Positions 47,936-60,039 of a stretch of 64,000 nucleotides of DNA are shown in pieces. Under the pieces are notes generated by a model. It made no database searches and had not been told where the DNA came from. It saw nothing but the letters and a program-made list of their open reading frames with translations. The position numbers were made by a program, and so were the translations under genes. The DNA is from Pisaster brevispinus (Eukaryota; Echinodermata; Asteroidea; Forcipulatida; Asteriidae): assembly GCA_023634235.1 (NCBI GenBank), contig JAMKCF010000003.1, positions 23,468,742 to 23,532,741 on the forward strand, in the 5' to 3' direction. Positions within the stretch are counted from its first letter, which is position 1. Each line of letters starts with the position of its first letter.

Positions 47936-50900
47936 CTGTAGGTTTAATAAGCAAACGTTGTTTAAAATATTAACAGGGCTCAGTTTCATAGAGCTACGTT
48001 TAAAAGCGGAAAATATTGCTTAACAAGTTTCTGCTAAGCAAAAATTAGCAGGATACCAGTCACAGATTGTACATGAGATATGGCATTTTGGCTGGTAACC
48101 ATATTCTGGTGAGCATAATATTGTTGTGCTTATTAAGCAGCTATATGAAATCCGGCACAGAGCACACCGGTTTATCATGGTCAGCAGAAAAAGCTTTGCT
48201 TAACGTAAGCAAATTTCACAGACAAGCAAGAGCAGGCCCCAATTTCGGCTCTGCTTACCACAGAATTCTGCGCTTACGGTAAAGCACATGAATCTATGGG
48301 CTGTATACCCAGAGTTTCACGGTAAGCAGAACCCTAAAATTTGGCCTCGTTTTCTGGTCTGTGTGCGTACTTCACACTGAATGTGGGCTATCTTATTTTT
48401 AGCTCGTACAGCTATAGCAAAAATATTCCATGCGTACCCGGAAAGAGTGGAGAATTTGGCGACCGTTAAGCGCAGAATTCAACGAGATTACAACTGTTCA
48501 TGGTTCTCGTCTACTTAAAGAACAAAAACCGTGTTAAAAATTTATGCGGTTTAACATTTTTCCAAATCATGCTTCAGATTATTGAATAAAATATAATTAC
48601 AGTTTTTTTTTCCAATGTCATGTACTTGCTTTGGCTGAAGGTGTAGCTAGTTGCATAACTCTAAAACAAACGGGCAGTAATCGATTCGGCTGAAGGTTTG
48701 GTTTTCGCAATCATTCATGGTTAAGGCAGCCAACGATGTTATAACTCAGTTTTACTCAAAATTTTCACCTTAATCTCCTCATCCGTTACTGTGATGACGT
48801 CATCTACCAGGTCCCTCACGATTGGCCAGGCAATTTTGGCAAGATTGATTCTTAAACCGTCTGCTACCGTACCGATCTTGTAGCCCTCCTGTTTAACGTA
48901 TTTTCTGGCCACGAATGACTGGTAACAGTCGTCGGCTAACTCGGGCTCTGCTGCAATCACTTTAATGCCCGGGCACAGAGTCTGACGTTCGAATCGAAAA
49001 AAGAAAGACAAAAGAAAATCATTTTACCGTCATTTATGAGTGAGCCATCCTGTGTCTTACTATAAGCCTACCTGAACTCAAAGGGTGTTTTTAAGCGTCA
49101 ATGTAAATGCAAGCCCATTTCAAACGACCATGATTTTATTGTTCCATTGGGAAGTGAAGGCATCACACGCGTGCGCATGCCTAGTGCCCACCAAAAGTTC
49201 AACTGCAGTTAACTTAAGACGCATCGTTGTCCAGCCCGACAAGGATCAAACTAACTTGGTAACGTAGGCCTAGTACGTACATAAACCAATGGAACTGTTC
49301 TTGAATTTTTTTGTTTTGGAAATTATAGGTATGCCCCATCGACGCTTTAAAAAAAAAAACATGGTTCCGCGCCTGATATTCTTAGGAGTTGAATAGTTTC
49401 AGGGATGTTTCAGGTTCAAAGAACAGGATTAGTTTTAGTGTAAGGTGCTTTGATACAGTGTTGAAATGCCCGTAAATACTTATAGACCCCTTGCATATGA
49501 CGTCACACCCTCAAAAAGCGCCCTCACTGAGGCCGAAAGGAGGCAGATCATTAGACTGGTCCCCTGTCTTTATCCGCAAGGAAAAGACAGGCACTGGTCT
49601 TACAGACCCAATGATTTCATTGGATACAACGATTTAATTGGATAAACGTGCTGTGACGTAAGCTTTGCATATCTGTGTTATGATTGGTCGAGGTTACGAG
49701 GTGATGTAGTTTGTCAGCTTGCACTTTCGATCGTCTGCTGCATGCAACTAGCATCATGTAGCGTTGTTTTATTTAGTGTGAACATGTACGTGTGAATTGA
49801 CTGCGAGTCTTTGTGTGAAGTGAATGCTAGGTCAAAGGTACATCTGCCAACATCCGGTCTGGCAGGTATCTGGCGTTATTTACGAGCCTCGAAGTGTGAC
49901 GTCAGATGTTCGAGCTAGCAGATCATTGGACGGTAGCTGTTATCTTTGTGCGTAAAAACGTGCGCGTGACCTTTCGGCGTACCCTAGCGTTTCGCGTTTG
50001 CAAGGGGTATATTATTATTATTGTTGATTGTTTGATTAATAATCGTACCTTGGCCGCTACGGCTACTCCTGACAGCATTCCTCCTCCACCAACTGGTACA
50101 ACAATGATATCTAGATTGTTATTCGTCTGACAAGAAAACAAAGAAACCGTCAAAGTCACCATTAAAAAAAACCTTGACAAACCCAGCCACGCCCAGCATA
50201 AACAGCGTGTGACCAACACTAACCTGATAACAAAAGAAGTGCACCTAATGTAGGGACTTCAAACACTATGTGGACTTGCACACCGTATTGTAGAATAAGT
50301 TTTTCTCAATTAAAGTGCACTGCTGAACAAAGATATCCACATTGTGTATTCATGTGGGTGTGACAAAGCGAGGACGTGCTTGCTTCGCTTTCGTGTACAA
50401 AACCAACGGGGACATTGCTAAAAAAAAAAACTAAGTCCAAACAATGGGAGAACAAAGAGAAGTCCTCGATCCACGGAATTCACAAACATGTGTGTGTGCC
50501 CTTATACACGCCAACTTACTGGGTATTTTTAACAATGGAACAATGCTACCCCACAAGGTTTTCTTTGTTATAGTGGAACCCACAGAGGATTTCTTTAGAA
50601 AAGGGAATAATAGAAGAACAATAGCAGGACCCCACATACCGGGTGTGTGGGTGTGTGTGAGTTTGTTTTCACATTCAAACCGGGGACCTATAACAAAAGA
50701 GGACAATAGGGTCCCCGGTTGGGTAAAGGTCCCCAGTTAGAAATTGTGTACAAAACCAATGGGAGCTGTTGCCAAAAAGTTAGAGTCCAAACAAAAGAGG
50801 GACAATAGGAGGTCCCCGATTGGAGGTGTTTACACACTTGTGTGTGTGTGTGGACACACGGAAGGGCATTTGTGGGGTCCTGACAACAATGGAACAATGG

Positions 50901-53900
50901 ACCCCACAAGGTAATTTCAATAGGAACAATTGGGCCCCCACAAGGGAATTCTTTAGAAAAGGGAATAATAGAACAACAATAGCAGTACCCCACAAACCGG
51001 ATCCGTACGGCTGCTTGTGTGTGTGTTAAGTGAGTGCACCACACTAGGCCTAGGCCAAAATTCATGCGCCAAGCTGATAATCATAATTTGTAAACCCACA
51101 AAATCTGTTTAATTATAACGTTTTGGGGTCATGCAATTAATAGAATGTGTAATTATAAGAATCTATCGCAACCTGGGGGTTCTGTGTTTCAACTTTTGAG
51201 GAGACTTGATAAATTTAGGCTTGATAAGTTGGTCCTTTTTGGCTTGGGAATTGGAGGAGTACCTCATGAAAACTGGCGAAAGTCGGTTTGGAAAAAAACA
51301 CATTTTGGGTGTTTTTCTGGGGTAATTAGTAAAAAATTCTAAACGGCTGACCTGCCAAATCTTAATAAAAAACAAAATAAACAAATTAAAAAAAAATCTC
51401 AAGTCTGAGGTCTGAAAATATATTTGATTGTTTTTTTAAAGAGGCTGAGAGACCCCAAATAATTTGTGAGTGCTTTTGAATAGTTAGCATTTAGCATTGG
51501 TTGCTGTGGGAGTTCATTTAGTGTGGTGCACACGTAGGGGACTTAGGCAGGTCAAATAGTCCCCTCTAGAGACTATTCTGAGCAAGTGATTCACTGATTG
51601 ATTCTCTGAATGGACGAATAAAGTCTACAGCTGTTCCGATTATAGTTACTTGTCTGGTGTCGCTGAAATTATTATTGACATACTATGTATGTATTGCTCG
51701 TCTACCGCAACAATGGAACACAGAGTAGTATGTTTACACTGTCAACAAGCTTTGCCTAATGCCAGCTGCAGCTCACATTCTATGTGCTTTATGCAAAATG
51801 ATGGCCAATTTATTCAAATAAGCACAAGACAGGTCCATAGTTTCCTCCAATTGGCTAGTCATATACATCTATGTGGAAAGTCGTGGGTTCACATCCCAGC
51901 AGCGTTGCCTGTGGATCGTTATTTACACACTCTATGATCCGACACCCCTCGTGTATTTTCCTAATCACAAACCTAAACCCGAACCCTACCCAAATCTAAC
52001 CCTAGCCCTAGCACAATAGTCAGTATTGAGGGGGATTATCAGATTGTTTTAATAGGCGTGTTGAAACATAAAGTACGGTCACCGGATTGTCTGTCCCGAA
52101 TAGACATACGCAGTGTTTATCGTACACAAGTGTGAGATTTAAACTAATGCATATAATTCCGTATCCTTGATGCAATGCACTTGTTTCTCACCTGTTGAAG
52201 CAGCTCAGTACACATGGTTCCCTGCCCAACCATGATGTCATAATGCTCAGACGACGGCGCATAAACAGCTCCCATTTCCCGCACCACTGCATCTTTGCCT
52301 CCATATAACCCCTGTAAAGATGGTGCATGAATCGATTGTTGTTTTATAGGTAGGATAGGTTTTTGTCAACGTAATGCTAGCTGAGTTAGTCGCAAAATTA
52401 CCAAGTAAGATACAATGATGTCACAATGTCGTCAGCTCAGTGCTGTAAGGTCTTTAGTTGCAATTTCATATCCGTAATAATCAAACGGAAGTCATGTGAA
52501 AAATGCGTTGACAAAGTAAATCCAAAACGACAAGAAAACATTTTTTTTCTCGAAACTGAATGTTCTTTTTGGGGAAACTATTTCTACGAGACCACTCTTT
52601 ATCGATAAACTCCATTTACCAGGTGCTACACAATATGCAAACACATTTGATGAAATCCATACAAATTACACTGACGACCTTAAAGTCCTGAGCCCACGAT
52701 GTAAAAGTTTTCGGCTGAATACAGTGTCAGCTTGAATAGATCAAACAGCAAAATACTGTCACGGTATTTCACTTGAGCGTCAAATTCATCCACGTTTAGC
52801 CGAGGTGACATACAGGTACCAACCGCATTTCTGTCCGCAGCATTTGCGAGCGGACACCAACCCTAAGGAATCTATGAATCGTCTCTCAGATTCAAATTGG
52901 GGTTTTTTTGTATTGAGTTCTAATTAACGGGGGCATTTCTGACGAAATAATTTCGCTGGATGCTAACTACCCTCACCATCTTTACAACAAGTGAGCTTTT
53001 GGATAGAATCACAAATTTGTTCCAAGGTCATTTCCAACGTATGCCCCTACCTTCAATGATCGTCAACTTCAGCATTTTCATGATCGATATCTCCTTGGCA
53101 TACGTGATCGGTTATGATCGAAAAACATTCACACAGTTTGTAATTTCATATCTTTAGTCTCAATAATTAAATGCCAAATTGTTGTGAGACTCTGGAACAG
53201 AAGGTGGCAGCAAACATATCAAATGTGTTTTTTAATACATAATTATGGCTTATAATCATGGGAAACATGTGAACATGTGAACATGTGAACACCATCCATT
53301 CCGAGCTCCCAAAAAAATCCTTAAATTTCAGCTCCTTGACTTGCTTCGAATCTCGTTTTTCCATCCAATCCATTATCCAATATGCCTTCTGGTCGGCCGA
53401 AAATAACGAAATCCCGAACGACTTCATCATCATCAGTCGATACACCGACTTCACTATCGCCACAACAGCACGCACCCACCGTGTCGACCCTGGAACCACC
53501 ACACGACCAGCCGCCGGCCATTGACAATGAATTCCAGAAATTTGTCAGGGACGCTCTTACTGAGATACGCCGGGGTCAAACGGATCTTCATAAACGCATG
53601 GACCGGTATGAAGTAAATTTCAACAAGGCCATCGAATTTCAGTCAACCCGGATCAACGACCTGGAAAAGCGAGTTGGGGAGCTGGATAAAATGGCCCTTC
53701 AAGTTGATCGGTTAGAAAAGCTTCTAACTGATCACACAGAGAAGTTGAACAAACTTGAACGCTTCAGCCGAAGAAACAATCTTCGGATAATTGGCATGCC
53801 CCAAGAACACAAGGAAGATTGCCTCAGCCTAAGCCATCAAATGCTGAAGGACAAATTTGACATGACCGACATCAAACTGGAGAGGGCCCATCGGGACGGG

Positions 53901-56900
53901 CCGAAGATCTCTGGCCGTCCACAGCACCTACTGGTAAAAATTAACTGCTACCAGGACAAGATTGCTGTCTTGCGACAACAACGTCAAGCCCTCTCGGATG
54001 CCCCCTTCTTCTGTGTCGAAGACCTCACACGCCAAAACTACCAGGAAAAGCGTCGATGGTCTACCCAAGTTGCCAAGGCCTACAAAGATGGACACAAGTA
54101 CAGATTTGTAGCCGGTAAGTGGAGAGATAACACTGGGTCCCTTGCCGGATTCTACCGAGAGTCATAGAGTGATCGTCACCTCAAACTCCATCATTCATCC
54201 GCTGTCACCCTTCACATGAAGCCACGCAAATCAACCCTTGTCATCCATCTTCTATCATCTGCAATCTTCTTGGACATTTGCAATAACTGCTTATCATCAT
54301 GGACTGTCTTTTTTTTCTCTTTGATTTGTTTGATTTGATACTTTTCCTTTATTTCATTTAATTATTTTACAAATTGTACCTTCTCATTATGAATTTTTTC
54401 CGCCCATTTTCATGCAAGTTCTTCATTAGCCTTTTTGTTTTCATTGATTTCTTTGTTTGATCGGATTGCTCTTCTTTATTTGATTTATTTATTTTACGTA
54501 TCCAACCTTACTGGGCTTTGATACTTTTTGGGCTCATTTTATTGCATGCTCTTCATTATCATTTTGTTCCTTTTGCATGGGTGCTATTATTTTGCAAGTA
54601 GTTGCTGCATCATCTTTTTGTTGTGTTTTCATTATCCCGTTTGGGCTATTTTTACTTCTTTTTTTTTCATCATTCTTATTATTAGCTCGTTTCTGGATTC
54701 ACTTCCCCGTGTTCTGTTTGGATACCCATATTTAGTCTTTTTTCATTGTATATATTGTTTCTTGTGCATTTATTCCTTGTTATTTTGTTGTTAACTGTTT
54801 AAGTATATTTAATTGTTATTTGTTTTGTTTTTAATTGTTAGTCATGTTTTCTGATTTTACTAATGCTACTTCATCCAATGCTGATATTCATGTCAATAGC
54901 AATACCTGTTCTTACCTTGAATGTAATGAATTTAACAATTTAAACATCTCCTCCTCTGGATGTTTTTCAATATTTTATATGAATTCCAGGAGCCTCTGTA
55001 GACATTTCTATGATATTCAGGACTATCTGTCCACCATCAAACACTCCTTTTCCATTTATGGTTTTACAGAGACATGGTTCAAAGAAACCCCTCCGCCATA
55101 TGTTCATATAAATAATTATCATCTTGTTCACTCTTCACGTTCTCACAAAACTGGCGGAGGGGTTGCCATGTTTGTTCATGACTCGCTGACTTTTCGCGTC
55201 CGTGACGACCTTACGTCACCAGGTAACGACTTCGAGTCGGTCTTTATTGAAATACAGCGAGACCATGGTTGTAATATCATTGTTGGAAATGTCTACAGGG
55301 CTCCTGGTTCCTCACTCGTCAACTTGAATCGGTCTTTTGACCTTTATTTGAATATTATTACAAAGGAGAGAAAGCTGTGTTACATAATGGGTGATTTCAA
55401 CCTTAATTTAGTCAACTGTTCTGAGCATCAACCCACAGATGATTTTATTAATGCTGTCTTTGGTTAGGGGCTTCGCCCATTAATTGACAAACCGACTCGC
55501 ATCACTCCTCGCACTTCCACACTTCTTGATAACATACTAACAAATTCCGATCTCGATATCTCTGCAGGTATTTTTTACTCAGATATCTCAGATCATTTGC
55601 CCACTGTTTCAGGTAACATCATCATGTTTCTCCAAGGAAAAGCCTCTCCAGCAGACATTTATTACAAGGGATATCAATCCCAATTCTATCAATTCATTTA
55701 GTGCTGACATTGCTGGTACTGACTGGAATGAAGTCTATGCATCTGACCATGCAGACGCCGCTTACGACTCTTTCTTTTCAATATTTTCTTCTCGCTACAA
55801 TGCTCACTTTCCTCCTATTGTTAAAACTGTTGGTAAATCTAAAAGTAAGTGGATTACTCAGTCCATTATTGATTCATGTAATCTAAAAAATAGGCTCTAC
55901 AGGCGTTTTCTACGCAACCCCACTGAGAGTAAAGAGATTGATTACAAGACATTCCGTAATCGCCTGACTGCTACTATTCGTAAGGCTAAGAAATACCATT
56001 ATGCCCGAAAGCTCGATTCTCGCAAGAATGATTTGAAAAGTCTGTGGCGGGAAATAAACAGTATTCTTGGTAAGGGTAAAAAAACGTCTTTTCCCGACAG
56101 TTTCACGGACGGGGAGCGTCTTCTTTCGAATCCTACTGACGTTGCCAATTCTTTCAATTCCTTTTTTTACTAACATAGGTTCTTCATTAGCTAACAAAAT
56201 CCCTTCTACTGACGTCCACTTTTCAAAATACTTGCACAATCCTAACTCATCATCTTTTTTTCTTACTCCCACTAGTCCTTTAGAAATCATACGCATTGGA
56301 AAGGAACTCAAACCAAGCGCAAGCTTGATAAAACATGCTCTCCCTTTTATTGCCTTTCCTCTCGCTCATATCTTCAAACTGTCCTTTTCTACTGGTTCTG
56401 TTCCTCTTAATCTTAAAGTTGCCAAAGTTATTCCTATCTTTAAAAGTGGTGATGTTCACACCATCGGCAACTACAGACCCATTTCAATTCTCCCTTGCTT
56501 CTCTAAAATCCTTGAGAGACTTGTCTACAATCGCCTTTTCAAATTTGCTTCTGATTTCCATCTTCTCTATGATAACCAATACGGCTTTCGCAGCAAACAC
56601 TCCACTGACATGGCACTTACTCAATTTATTGATAATGTTACAGATGCTCTGTGTAAGAAACTATATGCCATTGGTGTGTTTGTTGATCTTTCGAAAGCTT
56701 TTGACACTATCAACCATTCTATTCTTCTTTCCAAGCTTGAACACTACGGTATTAGAGGAGTTGCTCTTCAGTGGTTCAAAGATTATCTTTTTAATAGACA
56801 ACAATTCACATCAGTCATGAACTCTGACTCTGACCGTCTTTCTATTCTACATGGCGTTCCGCAAGGTTCTATCCTTGGGCCGCTTCTCTTTCTGTTCTAT

Positions 56901-59900
56901 ATCAATGACTTACATCGTTCTTCTTCTCGTCTTTCACTCTTTTTGCCGATGACACTACTATCTTTCATTCTAGTCCTAACTCTAATACTCTGGTTGAATC
57001 TCTTAATTCTGAACTTCGTCAGGTCTCTTTGTGGTTTAGAGCCAATAAACTTTCTTTAAATCACACCAAGACCAGTTTCATTTTCTTTTCCAAATCTACA
57101 TCTTCTAGCCAGCTCCTATTGCCTCCAGTTATGATAGACGGTATCCCTATAAAAAGGGTGTTCTCCACTAAATTTCTGGGAGTAATTGTCGACCATAAGC
57201 TTTCATGGTCTGAGCATATTTCCTCTATAACCAAAATCACTTCGCGCAATACTGGTGTTCTTTCCAAACTTCGTTACTTTATTCCTTCTTCTTCCCTGGT
57301 CTTACTATATAACACGCTTATTCTTCCATATCTAAATTACTGTAACATTGTCTGGGCTCATTCAAGTAACAGTAAGCTTTACTCTTTTTCTGTTACCCAA
57401 AAACGTGCCATCAGAATCTGCACCTCATCGCACCCTCGTGAGCACACTGCACCCTTATTCGCTCAATTACACACCCTTACTGTCTCTGATATTAACAAAC
57501 TTCACACTGGTATCTTTATGTACAAATACTTTCACAACCTCCTTCCCGCGAAATTTTCTTCTTATTTTACCTCTACTGAATCTGTGCATGGATACTCCAC
57601 AAGATCTCGTCGAAATCTGTACGTTCCTTTTACTCGCACCACTCATTCTATGCACACACTTCGCTTCTACGGTCCTCGTCTTTGGAACGCCATTGACAGT
57701 AGAATACAAAATCAGCCTTCTGTGGGTCATTTCAAAACCTCGTTCAAAAGAGTCCTCCTCTCCAATTATGTAGCTTAGCTTTCTCTCCCTGTGAGTTCCA
57801 TTGGTCCCTTTCAGCTCTTTAATTTCTTGTCATTAGTTTCTTCTTTCTTATTGCATTAGTTATACTTGTACCTAGCTCATCTAATTTTGTCCCGTCCCCT
57901 TTGTTTTGTCTGTGTTTGTTTGTGTCCCAGGCTGTTCCCTACAAGCCTCCGCTTATTTGAACAGCCTCCATACTCATCTGTATTTTTGTTTCTTTACCTG
58001 TATATTCATTAATTAATGGGTTCTCCAGTTTGGACCTGAAGCTAAGGCTACATTAGTTTTTTCTTTGTTCGTTTACAAACTTCGTTTATTTATGCCCTTA
58101 ATGTGCTTATTTAACATTCGGTTACTGTATTTTGATGTGAGTATGTGAGTATGGAAATAAATGTAATATTGAATTGAATTGAATCGCAAATTGTTGCAAC
58201 TCTCTCAGTAAAGGCTCTGTCATGGAAGTACGTCTATGGAAGTTTTCTCGTAACCAACTTTTCCGAATGGAAAAAAGGAACACAATTGTGTAATTTGTAA
58301 AGCTCAAACCTTTAGTGTTGGCTCGCATAGTATAATTTCTGCTCCATATTCCTTCACTGCACTCAGTTTACACAGCGGAGTTGTTTCTGGCATAACCACA
58401 TACGCCTTGAAGCCCAGTATTTTTGAGGCCAGCGCCAGACCTTGGGCAAAGTTGCCACTGCTTTGGGTCGTAACACAAGGCAGAGGGCCACCCTTTGATT
58501 TCTCCTTCAGTTTGGATAGAAAGTTTACAGCTCCACGAATCTTCAGGAGGAAATGAAAAAGAAGTTATTTCAAAAGGGAATAACGGGGATTTTTTTTTGT
58601 TTCAGTGAACTCCGGGATAACAGCTATTGTTATGACTAAATGAACACCACTGTTGTGATTTTAAACCATGTACAATTACAGATACCATACTCATTGTAAA
58701 GGCTGGAAATCTATAAGCTTTTTTATTTTGTTTACTTCTTTATTTTTTATTTTATCCCGGGGGATAACAGTTTCTTATCGACCTTTCACAATCAAACATT
58801 TAAGCGTTATAATACCTGGATGACAAAGACGTAAACATATCTGAGACCGTCTTGCACCAAGGCCAAGTACAATCAAGCGTGGTAACCAAGTTCAACGGCC
58901 AGGGACAAGAACCACAAGCAAACTCTGAAGTTGACATTAAAAAAATATGGGTGTCAAGGACGCTGGACAATACGCCTTTGTGCAGCGCTCAATAGTCATT
59001 ATGTCTTTGTCACCCGCGAACATATGACGTCATCACTTCGGGCGTGAATTGTCGCCTGATACCTGCCTTCAAAAAGATCACACAACTATAACCTCGGTCG
59101 CCAGACTGTACCCCCCCCCCCCAACCCACTTTTTTTCTTCGACGGGCATTTGAAGGGTATTTGCCCCATTCACAGCTGGGCCAAATTCCATGGCTCTAAA
59201 GAAACCTCGGAATGCCTGTGTTAACGACAATCAAGTGGTTTACAGGGCAACATAAGCGCAGAATGCCGTGGCTATCAATCAGCACGAGCACTTCTCCTTC
59301 CTGACAGCATATAGAAACAACGACATTGTATGGCAAGTTCCGGCGCTGATCTGTCGTCAATTTCCGATTTAATTCACCCAGTACGTGGTCTCTTTACTAA
59401 CTTTGTAATTGAAGACTATGCGCTAGCCCGAAAATCTGACGCACTCATAGTAAATAAAACTATATGTACGCTTTGGGACTTCTGATGTGTCAGATGTGTA
59501 CCTTGACCTTGTATGACATAACAATGTGTGACACCAAATACACGCGCTCACATTCTCCAAAATACATCCCTGTGGAGCATTCTTTTGTTCTTTCAAAGCA
59601 AGTTTATCAAATGAAATTATTGTATCGATTTACCGGGTTATGTGTGCTGGGGTAGGGGTTGATGGGGGAAATTTCCACTACAGCCAACCCCCCCCCCCCC
59701 CCCCCAGCCACCACCACCAGCACCATAACTCTGAATTAAGGTGTACAATAATAACTTAAGTATTGACGGTGATTAAACGAGTTGTGCCATTTCACTTTCT
59801 TGATCGTACCTTGAAAGACCCCGTCCTCTGAAGGAGCTCGCACTTAAAGAAAAGATTACACCCTGCCTTGGCATCCATACGACGTGACGTCATAACTGGG

Positions 59901-59983
59901 GTTAAGGTACAAATTCCCTTCATACGTTGCTCCGCATCTCTGATGTCATCAAGACAAAATGGCTGCTTCGCTAAGAGATTCAT
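47759..59983 (-). CDS. Serine racemase / serine-threonine dehydratase-like PLP enzyme
   Basis: Fold-type II pyridoxal-phosphate enzyme that would racemise or dehydrate L-serine, or a related amino acid, in the cytosol. Six coding exons: 59810-59983, 58310-58540, 52192-52311, 50049-50126, 48769-48981 and 47759-47935. All are phase 0 with GT/AG sites, giving 330 aa against about 340 for mammalian serine racemase. Visible: the PLP lysine in [10 protein letters not shown], substrate loop [11 protein letters not shown] (the second Ser corresponds to the re-face catalytic Ser), phosphate loop [11 protein letters not shown], metal-site pattern [17 protein letters not shown]-like [25 protein letters not shown] and LCGGN. 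Differences: Cys for Ser in the last motif, Phe for His after SSGN, and Ser-Ser in the loop before VGQGT. Product specificity is therefore open. Start: an acceptor TTTTCTTCAG at about 60005 implies a non-coding first exon farther right. Confidence 0.93.
47984..48160. repeat. GGCCCAATTT-family MITE in racemase intron 5
   Basis: CAGTTTCATAGAGCT at left and GCAGCTATATGAAAT at right enclose TGCTTAAC-type sequence. A more degraded relative follows at 48170-48345. Confidence 0.5.
48769..48981 (-). CDS. Racemase-like exon 5: metal site and hinge
   Basis: 213 nt. [40 protein letters not shown] and [19 protein letters not shown]. The Glu-Ala-Asp set used for the divalent metal in serine racemase is kept. 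Confidence 0.93.
49553..49917. mobile_element. AGACTGGTCCCCTG element, simplest copy
   Basis: 365 bp in intron 4 of the racemase-like gene. Exact 10-bp direct repeats GCAGATCATT flank it (49543-49552 and 49918-49927). Ends TAGACTGG and, as complement of the right end, TAGCTCGA: little terminal inversion. The first 45 bp can fold (CCTGTCTTT with AAAGACAGG). A 9-10-bp duplication fits a Mutator-like element or a SINE; undecided. Confidence 0.75.
50049..50126 (-). CDS. Racemase-like exon 4: PLP phosphate loop
   Basis: 78 nt. [20 protein letters not shown] then VAVAAK; a tetraglycine loop for the cofactor phosphate. Donor GTACGA. Confidence 0.93.
50440..51015 (+). repeat. Tandem duplication of an approximately 320-bp GTGTGTG/CCCCACA unit
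   Basis: Two units (about 50440-50700 and 50760-51010) share GAGAACAAAG/GAGGACAATAG, a GTGTGTG tract, AACAATGGAACAATG and AGAAAAGGGAATAATAGAA. It lies in intron 3 of the racemase-like gene. Confidence 0.7.
51016..52191. other. Intron 3 remainder, non-coding
   Basis: Nothing coding recognised. A weak tRNA-like segment at about 51857-51906 has TGGCTAGTCATA and GTGGGTTCACATCCCAGC, but no complete cloverleaf. Confidence 0.35.
52192..52311 (-). CDS. Racemase-like exon 3
   Basis: 120 nt. [20 protein letters not shown], then [25 protein letters not shown] aligns with IAGQGT of serine racemase. Donor GTGAGA. Confidence 0.9.
53382..54167 (+). CDS. LINE ORF1, nucleic-acid-binding coiled-coil protein
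   Basis: 261 aa, intact. A Ser/Thr/Pro-rich N-terminus (about 1-45) is followed by a heptad-rich coiled coil (about 75-130, with [20 protein letters not shown]). Then comes a domain with [13 protein letters not shown] and LERAHRDG, as in L1-type ORF1 (transposase_22) proteins. The family role is RNA binding and chaperoning. Confidence 0.85.
   Translation: MPSGRPKITKSRTTSSSSVDTPTSLSPQQHAPTVSTLEPPHDQPPAIDNEFQKFVRDALTEIRRGQTDLHKRMDRYEVNFNKAIEFQSTRINDLEKRVGELDKMALQVDRLEKLLTDHTEKLNKLERFSRRNNLRIIGMPQEHKEDCLSLSHQMLKDKFDMTDIKLERAHRDGPKISGRPQHLLVKINCYQDKIAVLRQQRQALSDAPFFCVEDLTRQNYQEKRRWSTQVAKAYKDGHKYRFVAGKWRDNTGSLAGFYRES
54835..57778 (+). pseudogene. LINE ORF2: AP endonuclease and reverse transcriptase, disrupted
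   Basis: Endonuclease part: [38 protein letters not shown] and MGDFNLN. An in-frame TAG follows at 55465-55467, then the same frame resumes with [13 protein letters not shown] and SDISDHLPT. Frame changes at about 55630-55680, at about 56165 in a T run, and near 56940. Reverse transcriptase part: [58 protein letters not shown] and ADDTTIFHS. Then [26 protein letters not shown] and [10 protein letters not shown] close the C-terminus. Confidence 0.88.
58310..58540 (-). CDS. Racemase-like exon 2: SSGN substrate loop
   Basis: 231 nt. [14 protein letters not shown].., [17 protein letters not shown], and [20 protein letters not shown] then [12 protein letters not shown]. The donor is GTTTGA, weaker than the others. 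Confidence 0.91.
59686..59705. repeat. Poly-C tract
   Basis: About 18 C in racemase intron 1, next to CCACCACCAGCACC. A second C run is at 59109-59122. Confidence 0.8.
59810..59983 (-). CDS. Racemase-like exon 1 (coding): PLP lysine
   Basis: 174 nt. [20 protein letters not shown].. to ..[15 protein letters not shown], closing on the Schiff-base lysine. Donor GTACGA. A 21-nt 5' UTR precedes the ATG in the same exon, down to the acceptor at 60005. Confidence 0.92.
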
Positions 59984-60039
59984 CTTGATGACAGGGCAAC
60001 TAATCTGAAGAAAAGTTATATTAACGAAAACTAGATATA

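Larger units (their letters stand above)
53185..58186 (+). mobile_element. Full-length, broken CR1/L2-like LINE with 10-bp target duplication
   Basis: 5,002 bp in intron 2 of the racemase-like gene, in opposite orientation. Identical CAAATTGTTG flanks it at 53175-53184 and 58187-58196. Order: 5' UTR, ORF1 (53382-54167), a T-rich spacer, ORF2 (endonuclease and reverse transcriptase, about 54835-57778), 3' UTR and a TTGAATTGAATTGAA tail. ORF2 has one in-frame TAG and at least three frameshifts, so the copy is inactive, but the complete duplication and long readable frames suggest a fairly recent insertion. Confidence 0.88.

Noticed and set aside
51857..51906. Possible tRNA gene (GTGGGTTCACATCCCAGC)
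   Set aside because: Only a T-arm-like hairpin is convincing. No acceptor stem or anticodon arm could be assembled.
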